Shown here: piece by piece, positions 25,001-37,329 of the stretch | How positions within the stretch are numbered: position 1 is the stretch's first letter | Layout: each line of letters starts with the position of its first letter | Origin: Aphis gossypii | Lineage: Eukaryota; Arthropoda; Insecta; Hemiptera; Aphididae | Reading direction: 5' to 3' | Assembly (NCBI RefSeq): GCF_020184175.1 | Contig: NC_065531.1 | Location: 40,073,213-40,137,212 of the forward strand | DNA: 64,000 nt | Translations under genes and position numbers: made by a program | Notes under the pieces: model-generated | Told to the model about the DNA's origin: nothing | Seen by the model: only the letters and a program-made list of their open reading frames with translations | Database searches by the model: none

Positions 25001-27096
25001 GCGCACGGTTGCTCGAGTTTCCGACACCAGTAATCAGTATCTGTTATTAGTAGCGCAACCAGGAGATTTTTTGTAGGTGAGGGGATGGGAATCAAATAAA
25101 GTAATTTATTTTCATTACATTTTTTCATCAACACGAATTTAAATATCATAGTATAAATAATGAAGATAATGTATATAAATTATTTTCTATTACATAAAGT
25201 TGGTTTAATAAAACAATTTTTATTTTATTTTTTTCATTAACAGTCGGTGTTATTCTGCACGGCGAGGGGGAAGGGGGTAGGTTGGACCCGACCACTATCT
25301 TCGGCGTACCTTGGTCTGTTTAGTGTTATAATTTATAAGTTATCCGGTTCGTGCATACTATTTTTTTTTCAATCGACCAACAGTGGGTTTCAATTACCCC
25401 TTTGTAATTAAATTTTGTTAAGTATTTGCGTTGAAATAAATACTTGAATTAAAACTTTATAATACTACTCGCAAATGTACCTATTATTATCTTAATTTAT
25501 ACTACCTTCATCTCTATAGTCTATGTATAGCTTCATATATTTTTATAGAATCACTGTTGCAGAATATATAACTATAGTTTAAATGTAATCAGTAAAGTAT
25601 TAAGTACCTAAAAAGTAATAACTAAATATTGTTTTAAACAGTTTTATAAAATTACAGAATTTGTTATTATTTGAATAAATAACTGAAATTCTATTTGTTA
25701 GTTTATGTTTTAAAAATGAACTATATATTTAGAGATTTTAACAATTTTTTTCACTATTAATTAATAGTTAATCATAATTTATAATTAAAAAAAACCGTAG
25801 ATCACTGAATACTAATCCAGTTATAAAATCAGAATATTAAGTTTGTCCACAAGTTCTCAAACATTGCAGTAATATAGAACTCTGAACTACAATTTCCCAA
25901 GTTGCATCATTCCAGAAGTGTATCAAATTAAATAAATAAACGATATATACAAAAATTATGTTTATATAAATATAAAACAATATTAAAAGAAACGTATTGA
26001 AAATCAGCAAAATAATATTACGTAACTATTTATAACGTAAATATTTCTATCTAGGTGTATCTAACACATTTTTACGATTTAAATTCTTCTTACTATACTT
26101 CTGTAATTATTGTATTCACAGTGGTTATGCGTGTTTGATATTTTTAGAATTTTATTTAACTTATCAACTAAAACATTCGAGGATTCATTTTTAATTGTAT
26201 TCCTAAAATAGATTGTTTTCGACATAATACTATAAAATAAATACCTATCTTTAAAAACTTGAACTTTTAATGTGCACAAACAAGTTAGAGTTGCCGGTAA
26301 AAAATGTTAATTAGTGCAAACATTATTATCAACCATTTAGTTAATTAATTTAAAATGGTGTAAACGTCCATTTTAAACCATGGCTCTATTTTAGGACTAA
26401 AAAAGTCAGGCAATGACAATAAAAATGATAATAGGTAACAATAACAATAATATATTGTAGTATACTTGCTATAAAATATCTTATATTATAAAACTTATAT
26501 ACACAATATATATTATACATAATTATATTAATTAATAATTATTATATACTAATGGTGAACTAAATTTGATGAAAAAGTTTTACAGTAAACAACCGATAGT
26601 TTGAGAAGATATCATGCGTAGATTAATAAGTACATACTAATTTCATGTGTGTATACATGTGCGTAGGTATAATGATAATATTATAAAACATGTATAATAT
26701 ATTAATTATCTATATTTATGCATAAACTTGTGCTATACGTCTATACAAGAGGTGAATTTGCACAGTTTGACTCGCTTGTTCCGAATATAACTTTTTTATG
26801 CGTAATATAATGAATTTATAGGGAAAAATTTGAGACAATTTATGTAGGACGTATAATACCTACGGGTACAGAGCTCCTATGAAATTGTTGTATAATGTGG
26901 ATAATTTAGAGTTTTGATGCGTTGTGCTGTACTGATGTGTACCTGCAATGTTTATTTTTTAATTTAGTTTAGTGTGTGTGTGTAATGTATGTATAGTCTT
27001 CGACGTTGTGTAGGTATAGTGCAGTGTTTCGGGATTTTTCGTAAAAATATTGAGAACTGTTTCATGTTATAGTGAGTGTAGGCACAAAATCATTTT
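19020..27096. other. 8-kb gene-poor region
   Basis: I see no supported exon. Slightly GC-richer islands at 19040-19480, 19760-19880, 22920-23200 and 25240-25330 lack long frames and may be transposon or regulatory fragments. The only well-defined structure is the miniature element at 23723-23968. The remainder is AT-rich with TA and poly-T tracts. Confidence 0.6.
23723..23968. mobile_element. Miniature hAT-like inverted-repeat element
   Basis: The left end CAGGGGTGGCCAAAC and the right end, which reads CAGGGGTAGCCAAAC on the reverse strand, are 15-bp terminal inverted repeats with one mismatch, bounding 246 bp. CAGGGGTGGCCAAAC ends are characteristic of non-autonomous hAT elements. The subterminal GATCGCGATCGAC near the right end is strongly palindromic. 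I could not find a matching 8-bp target duplication (left CTATATAA, right TCCCCTGC), so the insertion is old or the flanks are rearranged. It has no coding capacity. Confidence 0.75.
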
Positions 27097-27159
27097 GTGA
27101 TGGAGAATTTAGTATATTTACGAATACGTCTTACCAACCAGTTAGTCGGATTAGAAAAC

Positions 27160-28500
27160 GGATTTTTATGTACTAAAATATATCGAAATATGCCACAAAT
27201 CTACAGTAAAAATCATAAAAATATGAAAAAAGTATGCAATGAAATTTTTTTTTATTTATATAAAATTCACAAGTTAAACAACTAACAATAATTAATTACT
27301 AAAATTCACTAACCATATAAAAAACTTTCGTATTAATATGCGATATATTTCGAATTTTGAAAAATATACAGAAATATATAAATAAAATTTCATTACTAGA
27401 TTCAAAATATTATGATTCGTGAAGATAACTGACAAAAATCCAAAAAGTAAAAAGGAAAAATATACGCATAGTATAGAAATCCATACACTATTCCTCAGTG
27501 ATCGCATTAGATCATATGGGTATGTGAAATTTCGAGTGTGCAAACTTACTCCTTCACCAAGTATTGAACATAATGTGTTTTTTTCAAAAAAATGGTATTT
27601 CGAGGCTTTTTACAATAAATTCAGAGATATTCGATATTATTGTTATTCTAAAAGATACTGTGACGTTCCCTTAAGGTGTAGAGTTCGTTTGGAAAATGAT
27701 GGCAGTTTATTTACACTATGAAAAATACGTAAAACTAGTTTTTTTAGAAAAAACTGACAACAAGTGGCTGTGGGCCCAATAAGAAATATAAATTTCGTCA
27801 TTTTTTTTACGTTTTTGTGCATTTACATTCATTAGTCATTGCAGTAGATCATATATATAAAATTTTGAGTGTGAAAACTTACTCCTTCACCAAGTATTGA
27901 ACATAATGTATTTTTTTCAAAAAAACTGTAACTCGCGGCCTTTCACAATAAATTCAGAGATGTTTGATATTATTGTTGTTCTAAGATATACTGTAACGTT
28001 CCCTTAAGATGTAGAGTTCCTTTGGAAAATGATGGCAGTTTATTTACACTGCGAAAAATACGCAAAACTGGTTTTTTTAGAAAAAACTGACAACAAGTGG
28101 CTGTGTAATAAGAAATATAGATTCTGCTCATGAGTTAGCAGGAAATTAGGAAATATTAGGAATTTTATGCACTAAAATTTATGGAAATATGCCATGTATT
28201 ATACGCCATATGGCATATTATACGGCGTATAATATTCAGTAAAAATCATATAAATGTGCTACAAATATGCAAGAAATTTTTTTTTATATATATTAAATTC
28301 ACAAATTAAACAACTTAGAATAATTAATTACTTAAATGAACTAAGTATATAAAAAATTTTCGTTTTAATATGCAATATATTTCGAATTTTGAATTAATAT
28401 ACAGAAATTTATAAATAAAGTTATTTCACCATTGGATTCAAATTATTATGATTCGTGAAGATAACTGAAAAAAATCCAAAAAAGTATAAAGGAAAAAAAT
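27160..28500. repeat. Four-block repeat in order X-Y-Y'-X' with a 333-bp step
   Basis: Block Y (about 27525-27795) recurs as Y' (about 27858-28125) at an offset of exactly 333 bp; shared words include CTTACTCCTTCACC and ACAACAAGTGGCTGTG. Block X (about 27160-27480) recurs as X' (about 28160-28500) at an offset of about 999 bp, with shared words such as AGATAACTGA and AATTAATTACT. All copies are on the same strand and have diverged by several percent. Frames such as 27419-27721 run through these blocks and are not supported as genes, because the second copy is broken by indels. It may be a satellite-like family or a fragmentary larger element. Confidence 0.75.
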
Positions 28501-29096
28501 GTGCAATTCCATAGTTATCCGCGCTCTAGTCAGAATTAATTCATTCTAGGAGCGTGTTTCAATTTTGTATTGAAATATAACATGTGCGAGTTTTATAATT
28601 TCTCCATTGTATAGTCATCAATCTTAATAATATCAAATATAATATAGAACTATTTGACAACATGTTCTGTACACATCTAAAAAATAAAGAACATATTATA
28701 TTTTTACGACCGATGGGGTCGTGGAGAGGTTTAAAAATACCCAACACATATCCTAAGCCTAAGGTCTACACTTCACGTTTACATACGTTTTATCTTGTCG
28801 GTATGGCTTGTATAATAATTACTTTATTGATAAGTTCTTAAATTGTTATTTTAATGAAAAATAGATTCTCCTAAGAGACTTATTTGCTTCCTACACAATC
28901 TTTACATATTATTATAGAAATGCTTTATCGCGGTTTTTGAGATTTTTTGACCACGGAAGTCATGCCACGCGAGATCACAGCGTTAGAAAATCAAAAGTAT
29001 CGCGTGTGTGACATTGTGATGAATTCCGGAAGAGGAGGACAACAACTTTAGCTGTATCTGTACTTAGTATTGAGATATGTGTAAAATTAAACTTAC

Positions 29097-29231
29097 TGGT
29101 TCTACAAATCCTGCATTCGTGAAACGCAAAATAGGTTTACGATTCCATTGAATAATATATGCTGAGGCATTATCAAAGTTTGTATGGAAAACTATCAAAC
29201 ACAGTGAAACACCATATAGGTTCTTACAATG
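29097..29231 (-). CDS. Possible isolated exon, unrecognised
   Basis: This is a 45-codon open stretch after a TAA at 29232-29234, read on the minus strand. It ends exactly at a strong donor (CCA|GTAAGT, GT at 29096-29095). The translation has coding-like composition (HTNFDNASAYIIQWNRKP, then a hydrophobic/aromatic stretch ending GFVEP). An acceptor could be GTAAG ending at 29223, but it has a poor polypyrimidine tract. No confident neighbouring exon was found; a weak candidate continuation follows CTAAAG near 29050. It may be a pseudogene fragment. Confidence 0.2.
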
Positions 29232-30585
29232 TTAGTATATAAGTGTATATGACGACGATATGCTATTGCCTACTTATGAGCCATCCATTATAATATAATA
29301 TTGGCTATTGCGATGTATATATATATATATAGTACACACAATACACAATACACATATTATTATAATATTATGTATCCACAATAAATTCGTTTGTCTGCAT
29401 ACACGATAACAACGATACTTCCGTACATTTAACAACAAAGTTTCGCGGGTAACGGATGACGGCGGCAGCAGGGTTAGAAAAAAAAAATCGTCAAACCGAG
29501 AATTTTCCACCTTCCTTCACCCTCTATTCAACCTCGCCCGGCCTTTGTATTATAATCGCATTTACGCGGTTGTTGTGCGCAAACCACACTATATATATAT
29601 GTACGCGCTGCGGTATAATAATAAATTCACGTCACGAATACATGTATATTGTATACATATTATATTACAGTATTTCTCGTATATGCGTACTGAGTATACA
29701 CATATATTATGTATGTATTATATACCTATACGTAGAAAACGGTCGACCTAAACACATTTTTTAAATTCTCCGAGAAAACAAAAGACGGTGTCGTCTCTCT
29801 CTCCCTCGTCACCCTCGCACTCATTCACTCCCATCACTGTTGCAGCCTATTTCTGCGTGGGGGATGATTATCCTCATATTTTGTCCACGGGTTGTGCACG
29901 GTAAAGATCTTTTTACACTTGACGACAACCCACGCCACTGACCCCCACAATAAAGAACGTTCGCTTGACCTGACAGTCTGACACACACACATACAAACTT
30001 TGAATAATACGAGACCATAAATAGGAGAAACCTGCAGCCTGCAAGGATAGTAGAAACCAGTTATAAAAAGTCGAAGGGCAAGTAAAAACCATTCGCGCCT
30101 TATTTTATGACGTACGAATGTACGATATAACAAATATAATACTTAAAATAAGAAATACATAGGATAGTACTTTATTAATTATTACAACAAAAAAAAATGT
30201 TAATTATTAAAACTATAGGTACATAAAATTATTGTAGCGAATTCGGAAATTGTTTAACTATTTTCTTTTTTTTCTGTATAATTGTAATTTAAGTTATATT
30301 TTTAGATTATTTATTTCCTGTGTTTTTCATCTATATATTAAATGAAAAAAAATGAAATGATAGTTACTCAAGATCACGCTACATTCGCATTTGTCATCTC
30401 CGTCTTACAAACACATAACATGTTGGTACATTGGTAATGTATACAGATTTCAGACTTGGTCGATTTAATTTACACACAGGTTTATACAGTAAGTTATATT
30501 ATGTGTATACAATAATGAAGAGTTTTGAGTTGTGATCGTATTATAAGCATTTCAATGTTGAAAAAAAAATATTAAAAAAATATAA

Positions 30586-30591
30586 TTTAAT
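30586..30591 (-). terminator. Candidate poly(A) signal for the 30701 gene (ATTAAA on the - strand)
   Basis: TTTAAT on the + strand (ATTAAA on the coding strand) lies 110 bases past the TGA of the minus-strand gene, followed by a U-rich stretch. It is assigned by position only. Confidence 0.3.
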
Positions 30592-30700
30592 GTTTAGTAA
30601 CCGCGGTACATAGTGAAAGCACTCGTTCGTGGACCGGGACACAAATCCGCGGGTTCGAGTGTCGTCGTTACGACGCGACGACAATGTCGTACGTGCAGCG

Positions 30701-31406
30701 TCAGCGGAACAGGGCGGCGCACGAAAACTCTTGGAAATGGTGCGGGACCAGAACCGGAGGGCCCGGGTCGTCGGCGGGAGGCGGCCGGAGCGTGCAGTAC
30801 ATCTTGACGGTGGCCAGGTGCCGGGGCACGGCGTCGTCAAGCAGCGCGCAGTCGACGGTCACCCGGGCCCGCGGGTCAGCGAACCCGTGAAGACGGCACT
30901 CGCCCGCCCGGCCGCCGTCGTCGTCGTAGCGCACCGTGCCGGCGGTGTACGTGTACACGTTGACCGGCCCCGTAAACGGTTCCGCCGACAGTTCTTCGAC
31001 CGTCCGCGACACGTACGAGACCGCTTCGGGGGAGTAGTACTCGCCGTTCGCCGGGTACGCGGACGGCACGGACATCAGACGCGACTGCATCAGCCTGGAC
31101 TCGGCCACCGCCGCCGCGGTGTCGGTGCCGCGGCCGTTTTCCGGCCACCACCGCGGCGGCCGGCACAGGAGCAGCCGTCGCAACCGTAGCCGCCGCGTCG
31201 TCTCGGCCGTCGGCCCGACCGGTTCGGCCAAACACAGTCGGACGTCCGAGGTCACCTCGTCACGGCTTCCGGAGACGGCCGCGGCGGGCGTTGGTCGTAT
31301 GTCTTCGGACAGCGATCGTAACACGTTTTCGCTAATCGGCCAATCGTCGTCGTCGTCGTCGTCTCGACGGTCATCCTCTGCCGGTCGTTGCGTCATCGCG
31401 AAGGTC
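30701..31406 (-). CDS. Unrecognised acidic protein, terminal exon with start codon at 31396
   Basis: The exon begins after a strong acceptor (ACGTTTTTTGCAG, AG at 31408-31407) and ends with TGA at 30701-30703. The first ATG after the acceptor (31396-31394) gives 231 aa. Residues 5-18 are Glu/Asp/Arg-rich with seven consecutive Asp (a GTC repeat in DNA). An Arg/Leu cluster follows near residue 65, then a Tyr-containing, possibly beta-rich region (PANGEYYSPEAVSYVSRTVE, then PVNVYTYTAG and VTVDCALL) and a Pro-rich tail ending CAALFR. No signal peptide or membrane segment follows the chosen Met. Third positions are strongly G/C-biased, unlike every other gene here. The frame is open upstream of the acceptor, but that part encodes Leu/Phe-rich background sequence and I treat it as intron. 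An untranslated first exon probably lies in the GC-richer stretch at 31480-31700. I do not recognise the family. Confidence 0.6.
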
Positions 31407-34400
31407 CTGCAAAAAACGTAACAATCGTTATTTTTTACAGTATAGAATAATAATAATAATAAAAAAGAACGAAATAATTGCAGTGTTGTGAATCGGGGAG
31501 GAAAACCGTGTCGCGGCGTCTGCTCGAGTTGTTTAGAGTAGTCCAGAAGTTGAGTTTGACACAACAGACGAGGTACCTATACATAGCTTTGGGGTATAGC
31601 TGTGAAACCGCGAACCCATACAGGGTTTTACGCGAATTTAGATCGATTGATACGTGTACGATGTTATAGAGGCACTTATTACGGTTGCCAAATCAAACAC
31701 CGTATTCAGGCGAATAGCGACAGTCATCACTTCCTCGCCGCACAGTCAATGAGATGCTAAATATACATTATTCATTAATATTGTTTAATGCGTTACGTGC
31801 TGTATCGCGGACGCAAATTATTATTACTTAGGTAAATGATAAATATTTCCACTTCCTGCAGTAATATACAGTGGGCGTAATTCACAATCATATTGTATAT
31901 CTGCACCCATTCGATGGGTGTAATTTATACATTCATTGTTTACATATATTTTCGATTTTCGCAGTGCCAACATGCAAAGCGCGTGTATGACAGAAAAATG
32001 TAAGTATAAACAATTCTACTACTATATTTCGCCAATATTATATATTTGTATAATATATTAAGTATTTGAGTTTAGAAAATATAGCATAATTAAAGATATC
32101 TCAAAATCAACCCTAACTGCTGTACATTACAATATATAAATCATATAATGTCACTCTCATTGCCAATATGTATACTTATATGTATACAGTCTAAGGCTTT
32201 GCATTTTTTGTCTTATCCCTGGAAAAACACCATAAATCCGGTGCCGAGGATTAAATATACATGTATACATATAGGTAGAATGTAAAGCCATGTCCCTTCC
32301 AATATTTGCAGTCATCTATGGTTTTAAACGAACGGTATTATATTGTGTATAAATATATATATCATATATATTATATCGTGTAGTACATATATATAACGGT
32401 ATACTCGTGTAGTCGTGTGTGAACAATCCCCACGCGTAAGCTTTACGGGCTTTTACGAGTTTGATTTTTAATAATTTGCTCGTACGGAAATAATAATATA
32501 TGACGGTGTAGGATTATAATTTATTCGTATTTTAAATTCATCGCACCAATTTAATTAAAAATATTTTCTCTTTTATCAGCTGTAATCGATGTGCCAATAT
32601 ATAAGTGGATATATTACAATTATTTGATTTCTTTAATTCTTGGATCATTATATTTTTTTCCACCCAATAATTTTATATTATTGCCAGATTCATTTTGTCG
32701 GCCGAAATTTCATATAATAATAAAAAGAGGTTTAAATTATATTTTAAGCCGCACAATATATATATATATATAACATAGTATATAAGTGTAGTGTGTACAA
32801 TATACAGTGAACGGTATATTCTCGAGGTGTTAACATTTGCACAATAACTTGTAACAAATAAGTATATGGCCCCTCAATTTTTGTTTGGTATTCGCAGTTT
32901 ATATGGTTGTATATATTATTATATAAAGGTTTCCAAATTTTTAGGATGTACACCGTGCGCGGTGACCTAGGTACTTATGACGAATCAGATATTATAAGTA
33001 TAATTCCAACCACCGCGTAAATGCAACGCGTACCATCAGGGAAGATTCGTAGATCGCTGTCTAAGTCGAATATCTACCCTACGTTCATATAAGTGGTAAG
33101 TACATATCATAATAGGTTTAATAGGTTTAAATATACAGTTGTAGGTATATAGGGTATTTTGACGACGATAATTTTGAGACGTTATGATAATTATTTAATG
33201 TTTAAATTGTCGTTATAGAAACGAGTGTTAAAACGCGTATAGACTATATACAATATAATAATATTATATACATTAAAATTAACATACGATAAATTCATTA
33301 TGCAGATATCGCAGTTAAGCTCGCCAAGTCATTAATATCGAATCACCATAAACCATGCATAATAGGTAAAACTAGACGTCTGGGTTATCTCATTAATAAA
33401 CTCATTGAAACGAGTCGGTAATTTATAATGAAAGTTTACTGGACGGGAAATATTCGGGAAATATTCGCGAAACAATAACTGTTTTCTCCGGATACGGCAT
33501 AGACGGTAATATACTTACTTAACAATCGCGTATAAAAAGAAGTTCTAAGTATATGCGTCTGTGTATAACGTTACCTATAGTGTTTACGCATTTTTTGACG
33601 AAATTGACGTCAATCGACGTGCTAACACGTTCGAGTGAAGCAGTTACGAGGCACGTCATAATGTATAGATAGACATTATATACTCATAATGTATATCATA
33701 GAACCCTGCCTTACGAGTTCATTAATCGAAATCATAATACATAATACGAGTATATAATATAGTCTAATTCGATGGTTATTAGGACGACGAACCCATGTAC
33801 ATAAACTGTTATAAACGCTTATAACGCTTACCTGTCTGAATAATATAACACCTGCACCTATCTCTATGTCGACTTTTGAAATTATTATCGACGATGGTTT
33901 CAATAACGATTTCCAATTACACGCGTTTAGGTGCACTCGAAAAATCCACTCGTCGTGGTCGCATGTATCATATTATGACATGAATTTTCTATAATTTTAT
34001 GTGTAGGTTTTTATGTTATAGCGTCGTGGCTATAAATGATATTATATTATTATGTATATATTCTTTTTATATTATTAATAATAATGTTATAATATGGTTG
34101 TATATCGCTTGGAACGTCGAGTGGAGTATATAATATAATATACGTATAGGTACGACGGCATTATTAAAGAATAAAGAGTTAATGTAAAACGTACGCAATT
34201 ATTACAAGTGTTATTGTAATGTTTCGATCGAGTTTCTACATCATAACGACAACGTTGGCTTCGGAGTGTATTAAAATATTCATACATACATATATACATA
34301 TATATAAAATAAATAATGAACCCATATAGTATATAATAATACGGAATAAATAATATTGCGTCACGTGGGGTGGGTATAGGTATAGTATTATTAAATACGT

Positions 34401-34604
34401 GCTCAACTATTATATATGTGTATATATGTAAATGGTCGATATGCATTTTACTGCACAAGTATGAAAATTATGAACATCGACTGTACGTACTTTGAAAGTG
34501 ACAAGTGTATACTCGCTGTAGTTATATAATATACGATCATTATGCGATCTGAACACAATCACATAATATATATGTATAGGTACCGCTCGGTCTTTATCCT
34601 AAAA
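31407..34604. other. Gene-poor stretch upstream of the 30701 gene
   Basis: The first 300 bases are GC-richer and probably hold the promoter and first exon of the minus-strand gene. The rest is AT-rich with TA runs (32341-32400, 32755-32775). Inverted repeats TATATGTATACA (near 32178) and TGTATACATATA (near 32263) could form a hairpin around an unexplained CCGGTGCCGAGG segment. No gene is supported. Confidence 0.55.
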
Positions 34605-34768
34605 CAGCGGTTCCCAACCTGGGATACGTGGCATGATCTCAAGGGGTACGTGAAAAAATTATTTTTCATTTATTTATATTCTAAATTTATTTGGGGTACG
34701 TGAAATAGTGGTGAGAGAGGTCACCGGTATACGTGAATGAAAAAAGATTGAGAACCGCTGTCCTAAAA
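34597..34768. mobile_element. hAT miniature element, copy 1, with perfect 8-bp target duplication
   Basis: The 156-bp element spans 34605-34760. Its ends CAGCGGTTCCCAACC and (reverse strand) CAGCGGTTCTCAATC are terminal inverted repeats. Flanking direct repeats TCCTAAAA lie at 34597-34604 and 34761-34768. The interior has three GGGGTACGTG-like or GGGATACGTG-like words and no ORF. The TIR and 8-bp duplication place it in the hAT superfamily; the CAGCGGTTCTCAA end resembles that of SPIN-type and related hAT elements. Confidence 0.9.
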
Positions 34769-35832
34769 TGATTTTCCCCGTTGCTGTGCAAAGTGAAATG
34801 GAACATCGACGTCTGCCATTGCTTTATGCGCGTGTAACGGTACAGGGGTAGTAGAATTGATTTTCGCGGTCAACAAATATTTATTATTTTGATGACTTTT
34901 GCGACGTTATAATACAGGATGGAAGTAGGTATGCGTATAAGAATGTTGCAAAAATCGAAAAAAATATAATAATTATAATATGTAGCATATTATAATGATT
35001 ATTTTATTCTATAAGTGCCTCTGCATAGTCAATACTGCGCTTTTGATATTTCTTGTATCTATATTTTACTGCCCTGCAATTTGAAGGGTTCAACCGCTGG
35101 TTAGAATAAGGCGTGTTACCGCCTACTATATACGAGCAGGGCGACGAGGTTAATTTTTGGCTTAAACGGAACGATGACCAGAATGGTCCAATTAGAGTTG
35201 ACTTTTGGAAAAACTATTTAAGCGGTTTTTACCGAAACGCTTCAAACGGACCCACAAATCGGATAACACGGCATTATAATATTATTATATGCATAATGTA
35301 CAGTGGGAAAATACTCGTTTGAATTCTGTATAGTTACTGGTCCAGCTGATGGGTTTTTTCTCCCACAACCCTCCTCTATCCCTAAAAGGTAATAGCGGTA
35401 TATAAATTATACAGATTAAAATCAAGGTTAGGTATAATAAATTATTAAATTTTAACCAAACGTGATGCCGAGCGGTTAATGATCGAATGAATTTAGCTTG
35501 AAAGGATCGCAATCAGCCTATCTACATAGTTTTTAAATCATCCGTTTTTGTATACTATAATATCGTTTCAAAATCTCTCACTCCGTCTAAAAAAATGTCC
35601 ATGCGGGTACATAATATTATATAATAATATATTAGCCGATTGCCCGGCATTGATTCTACCAATAGAAAAATTATCATAATGCTAAATATTGAGCATTGAA
35701 GTTTTTTTCTGTGATAAAATGGTTTTAACGATAGAATATGACGCGAATCGGCGCCCAAAGACTAAAAATGTTTTCCGGATAACGCGGACAATTTTGTAAA
35801 AAACCACGTAAAAATCGGTCCAGTAGTTTTCG
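34769..35832. other. Spacer between miniature elements, no gene seen
   Basis: Short AT-rich frames only. The segment at 35720-35830 (AATCGGCGCCC, AAAATCGGTCCAGTAG) resembles transposon-derived sequence but has no frame. Confidence 0.55.
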
Positions 35833-36014
35833 CAGTGGCGTACCAACGGGGGAATGGTTAAGGGTTTAATCCCTCCCCCCATAAGTAAAACATGTATATA
35901 ATGATTTCTTTTATATGGAATATTAAATTAATAAAATACTTTTTATACATATACAAACGGTAACCTCCCCACCCCTACCCATGAACGAATTCTGCGTACG
36001 CTACTGAGTTTTTA
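35825..36014. mobile_element. Miniature element with CAGTGGCGTAC / CAGTAGCGTAC termini
   Basis: The element spans 35833-36006 (174 bp). The left end CAGTGGCGTACCAACGGGGG and the right end, which reads CAGTAGCGTACGCAG on the reverse strand, are 10-of-11 inverted matches. Flanks AGTTTTCG (35825-35832) and AGTTTTTA (36007-36014) match in 6 of 8 bases, consistent with an old 8-bp duplication. The interior carries inverted GGGG/CCCC tracts just inside each end. It is non-coding, and its superfamily is probably hAT. Confidence 0.6.
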
Positions 36015-37329
36015 AGTCTATTAATTTTTGATATACCACCATCTATAGGTATATATAGTTGTAGTTTATCTTTATATAATAAAAAGGGGCTTGTGTAAAA
36101 GACCTCGAGCTGACAACGACCATAATATATATACCTACTCTACAGTCTACAGTCTACGAGGATGATAGAGATCGATAATTTGGCCGCACGGACGGTGGCA
36201 TATGAGACTTTATATGAGTGTATTATGTGTATTATATACTATACAGGTATGTTATATATTTAAGTGTGCCTAATGAAATAACATTGTTATGGAGTGATAA
36301 TGTGTACATGTGAGTGATATATATTACATTATTAATATATACCTGTATACGATGATAGAAAGAGAAAAACCGTATTATATACATTTATACGTCAGATCAT
36401 AATTATTAATATTTTGGTCGACGTTTTTCGTTTGGTTCTTATCGAAGTAACCTGCAGTATTATACAGGACTGCGTGTTATTAAAATGGTTTATATTTTCT
36501 TTCGTTTTTTTTTTATCTCGTCATCGCGTTATATATATTAAACACGGTGGGGGGGAGAATGTTTTAAGTAGTTTTACGTGAATTACGCGTGCGGAGTGAC
36601 GAGAATTGTGACGTATTAAATGTATAATTAAAAACAAAAAGTTCCGACGAGTGGGTAAATCATTAACCGTTTACCACGGCGAGAATTAATGAATGAACCC
36701 TAATTAGTATTTTTAACGCGATGCACGTGATCATTATTAGAACTAATAACATAATGTTTTAACGTTGTATACCTACACTTATACAAGTCTAAATAGAATT
36801 CGTGTACTCACGTCACACTCCTTGAAATGTATAAAAACCAAACAATTCGAAGAAATTTGCATAGGTACTTCATAATCTTATATAATATTTAAATATGTTA
36901 ATTAAAATGGATTTTTTTTTACGTGACTAAAATTATAGCATTAACGATATATCTTATTTTTCAATTTAGTTGTTCTTATGGATTCGTATTTATTTTGCGT
37001 TATTGGAATTATTTGGTCATTACAGTATTATATTATATATTTATTATATGCTAGCTAGCACACTCGTCGCTGGACGTGAGCGCATTAAATTATTACTATA
37101 TGCAATTTCTTAGTCGGGACGCAGTGGTGGTCTTATCGAATACATGATAAATTATTGTTTTCACTTGGGCAGGTAATACAATAATAATTACATTCAACGT
37201 GTGTCAATCATAATGGTTGATAAAAAATCTACTAATGGAAAAATTATAAAGATTTTAAATTCTTCAACAAATATATTGATTTTAAAACGATGTGTTTTTT
37301 TTTGTGTGTATCACTATAATTTGTCGGAA
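36015..37329. other. Gene-free stretch
   Basis: AT-rich sequence with no supported exon on either strand, only short frames. A G-run GGTGGGGGGGA lies near 36546. Confidence 0.6.

Larger units (their letters stand above)
28501..30700. other. Gene-poor stretch with a possible minus-strand exon
   Basis: There is no confident gene. Bases 29097-29231 on the - strand are a candidate exon, listed separately. Bases 29750-30010 are pyrimidine-rich then GC-richer (TCTCTCTCTCCCTCG), with no convincing coding frame on either strand. Confidence 0.5.

Noticed and set aside
27419..27721. 100-codon + strand frame
   Set aside because: It runs across blocks X and Y of the repeat; the second copy has indels and stops, and the translation shows no domain. 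Treated as repeat sequence.
29834..30133. 99-codon minus-strand frame
   Set aside because: Cys/Val/Arg composition follows from a CA-rich stretch. There is no domain, no good start context and no conserved-looking segment.
30629..31421. Several + strand and alternative minus-strand frames over the acidic gene
   Set aside because: They are shadows of the GC-rich coding exon at 30701-31406. They lack splice signals and have Arg-rich compositions expected from antisense GC-rich codons.
34087..34458. 123-codon minus-strand frame rich in Tyr/Ile
   Set aside because: This is the translation of TA-rich DNA (YIYMYICMYE pattern), typical of chance frames in such sequence.
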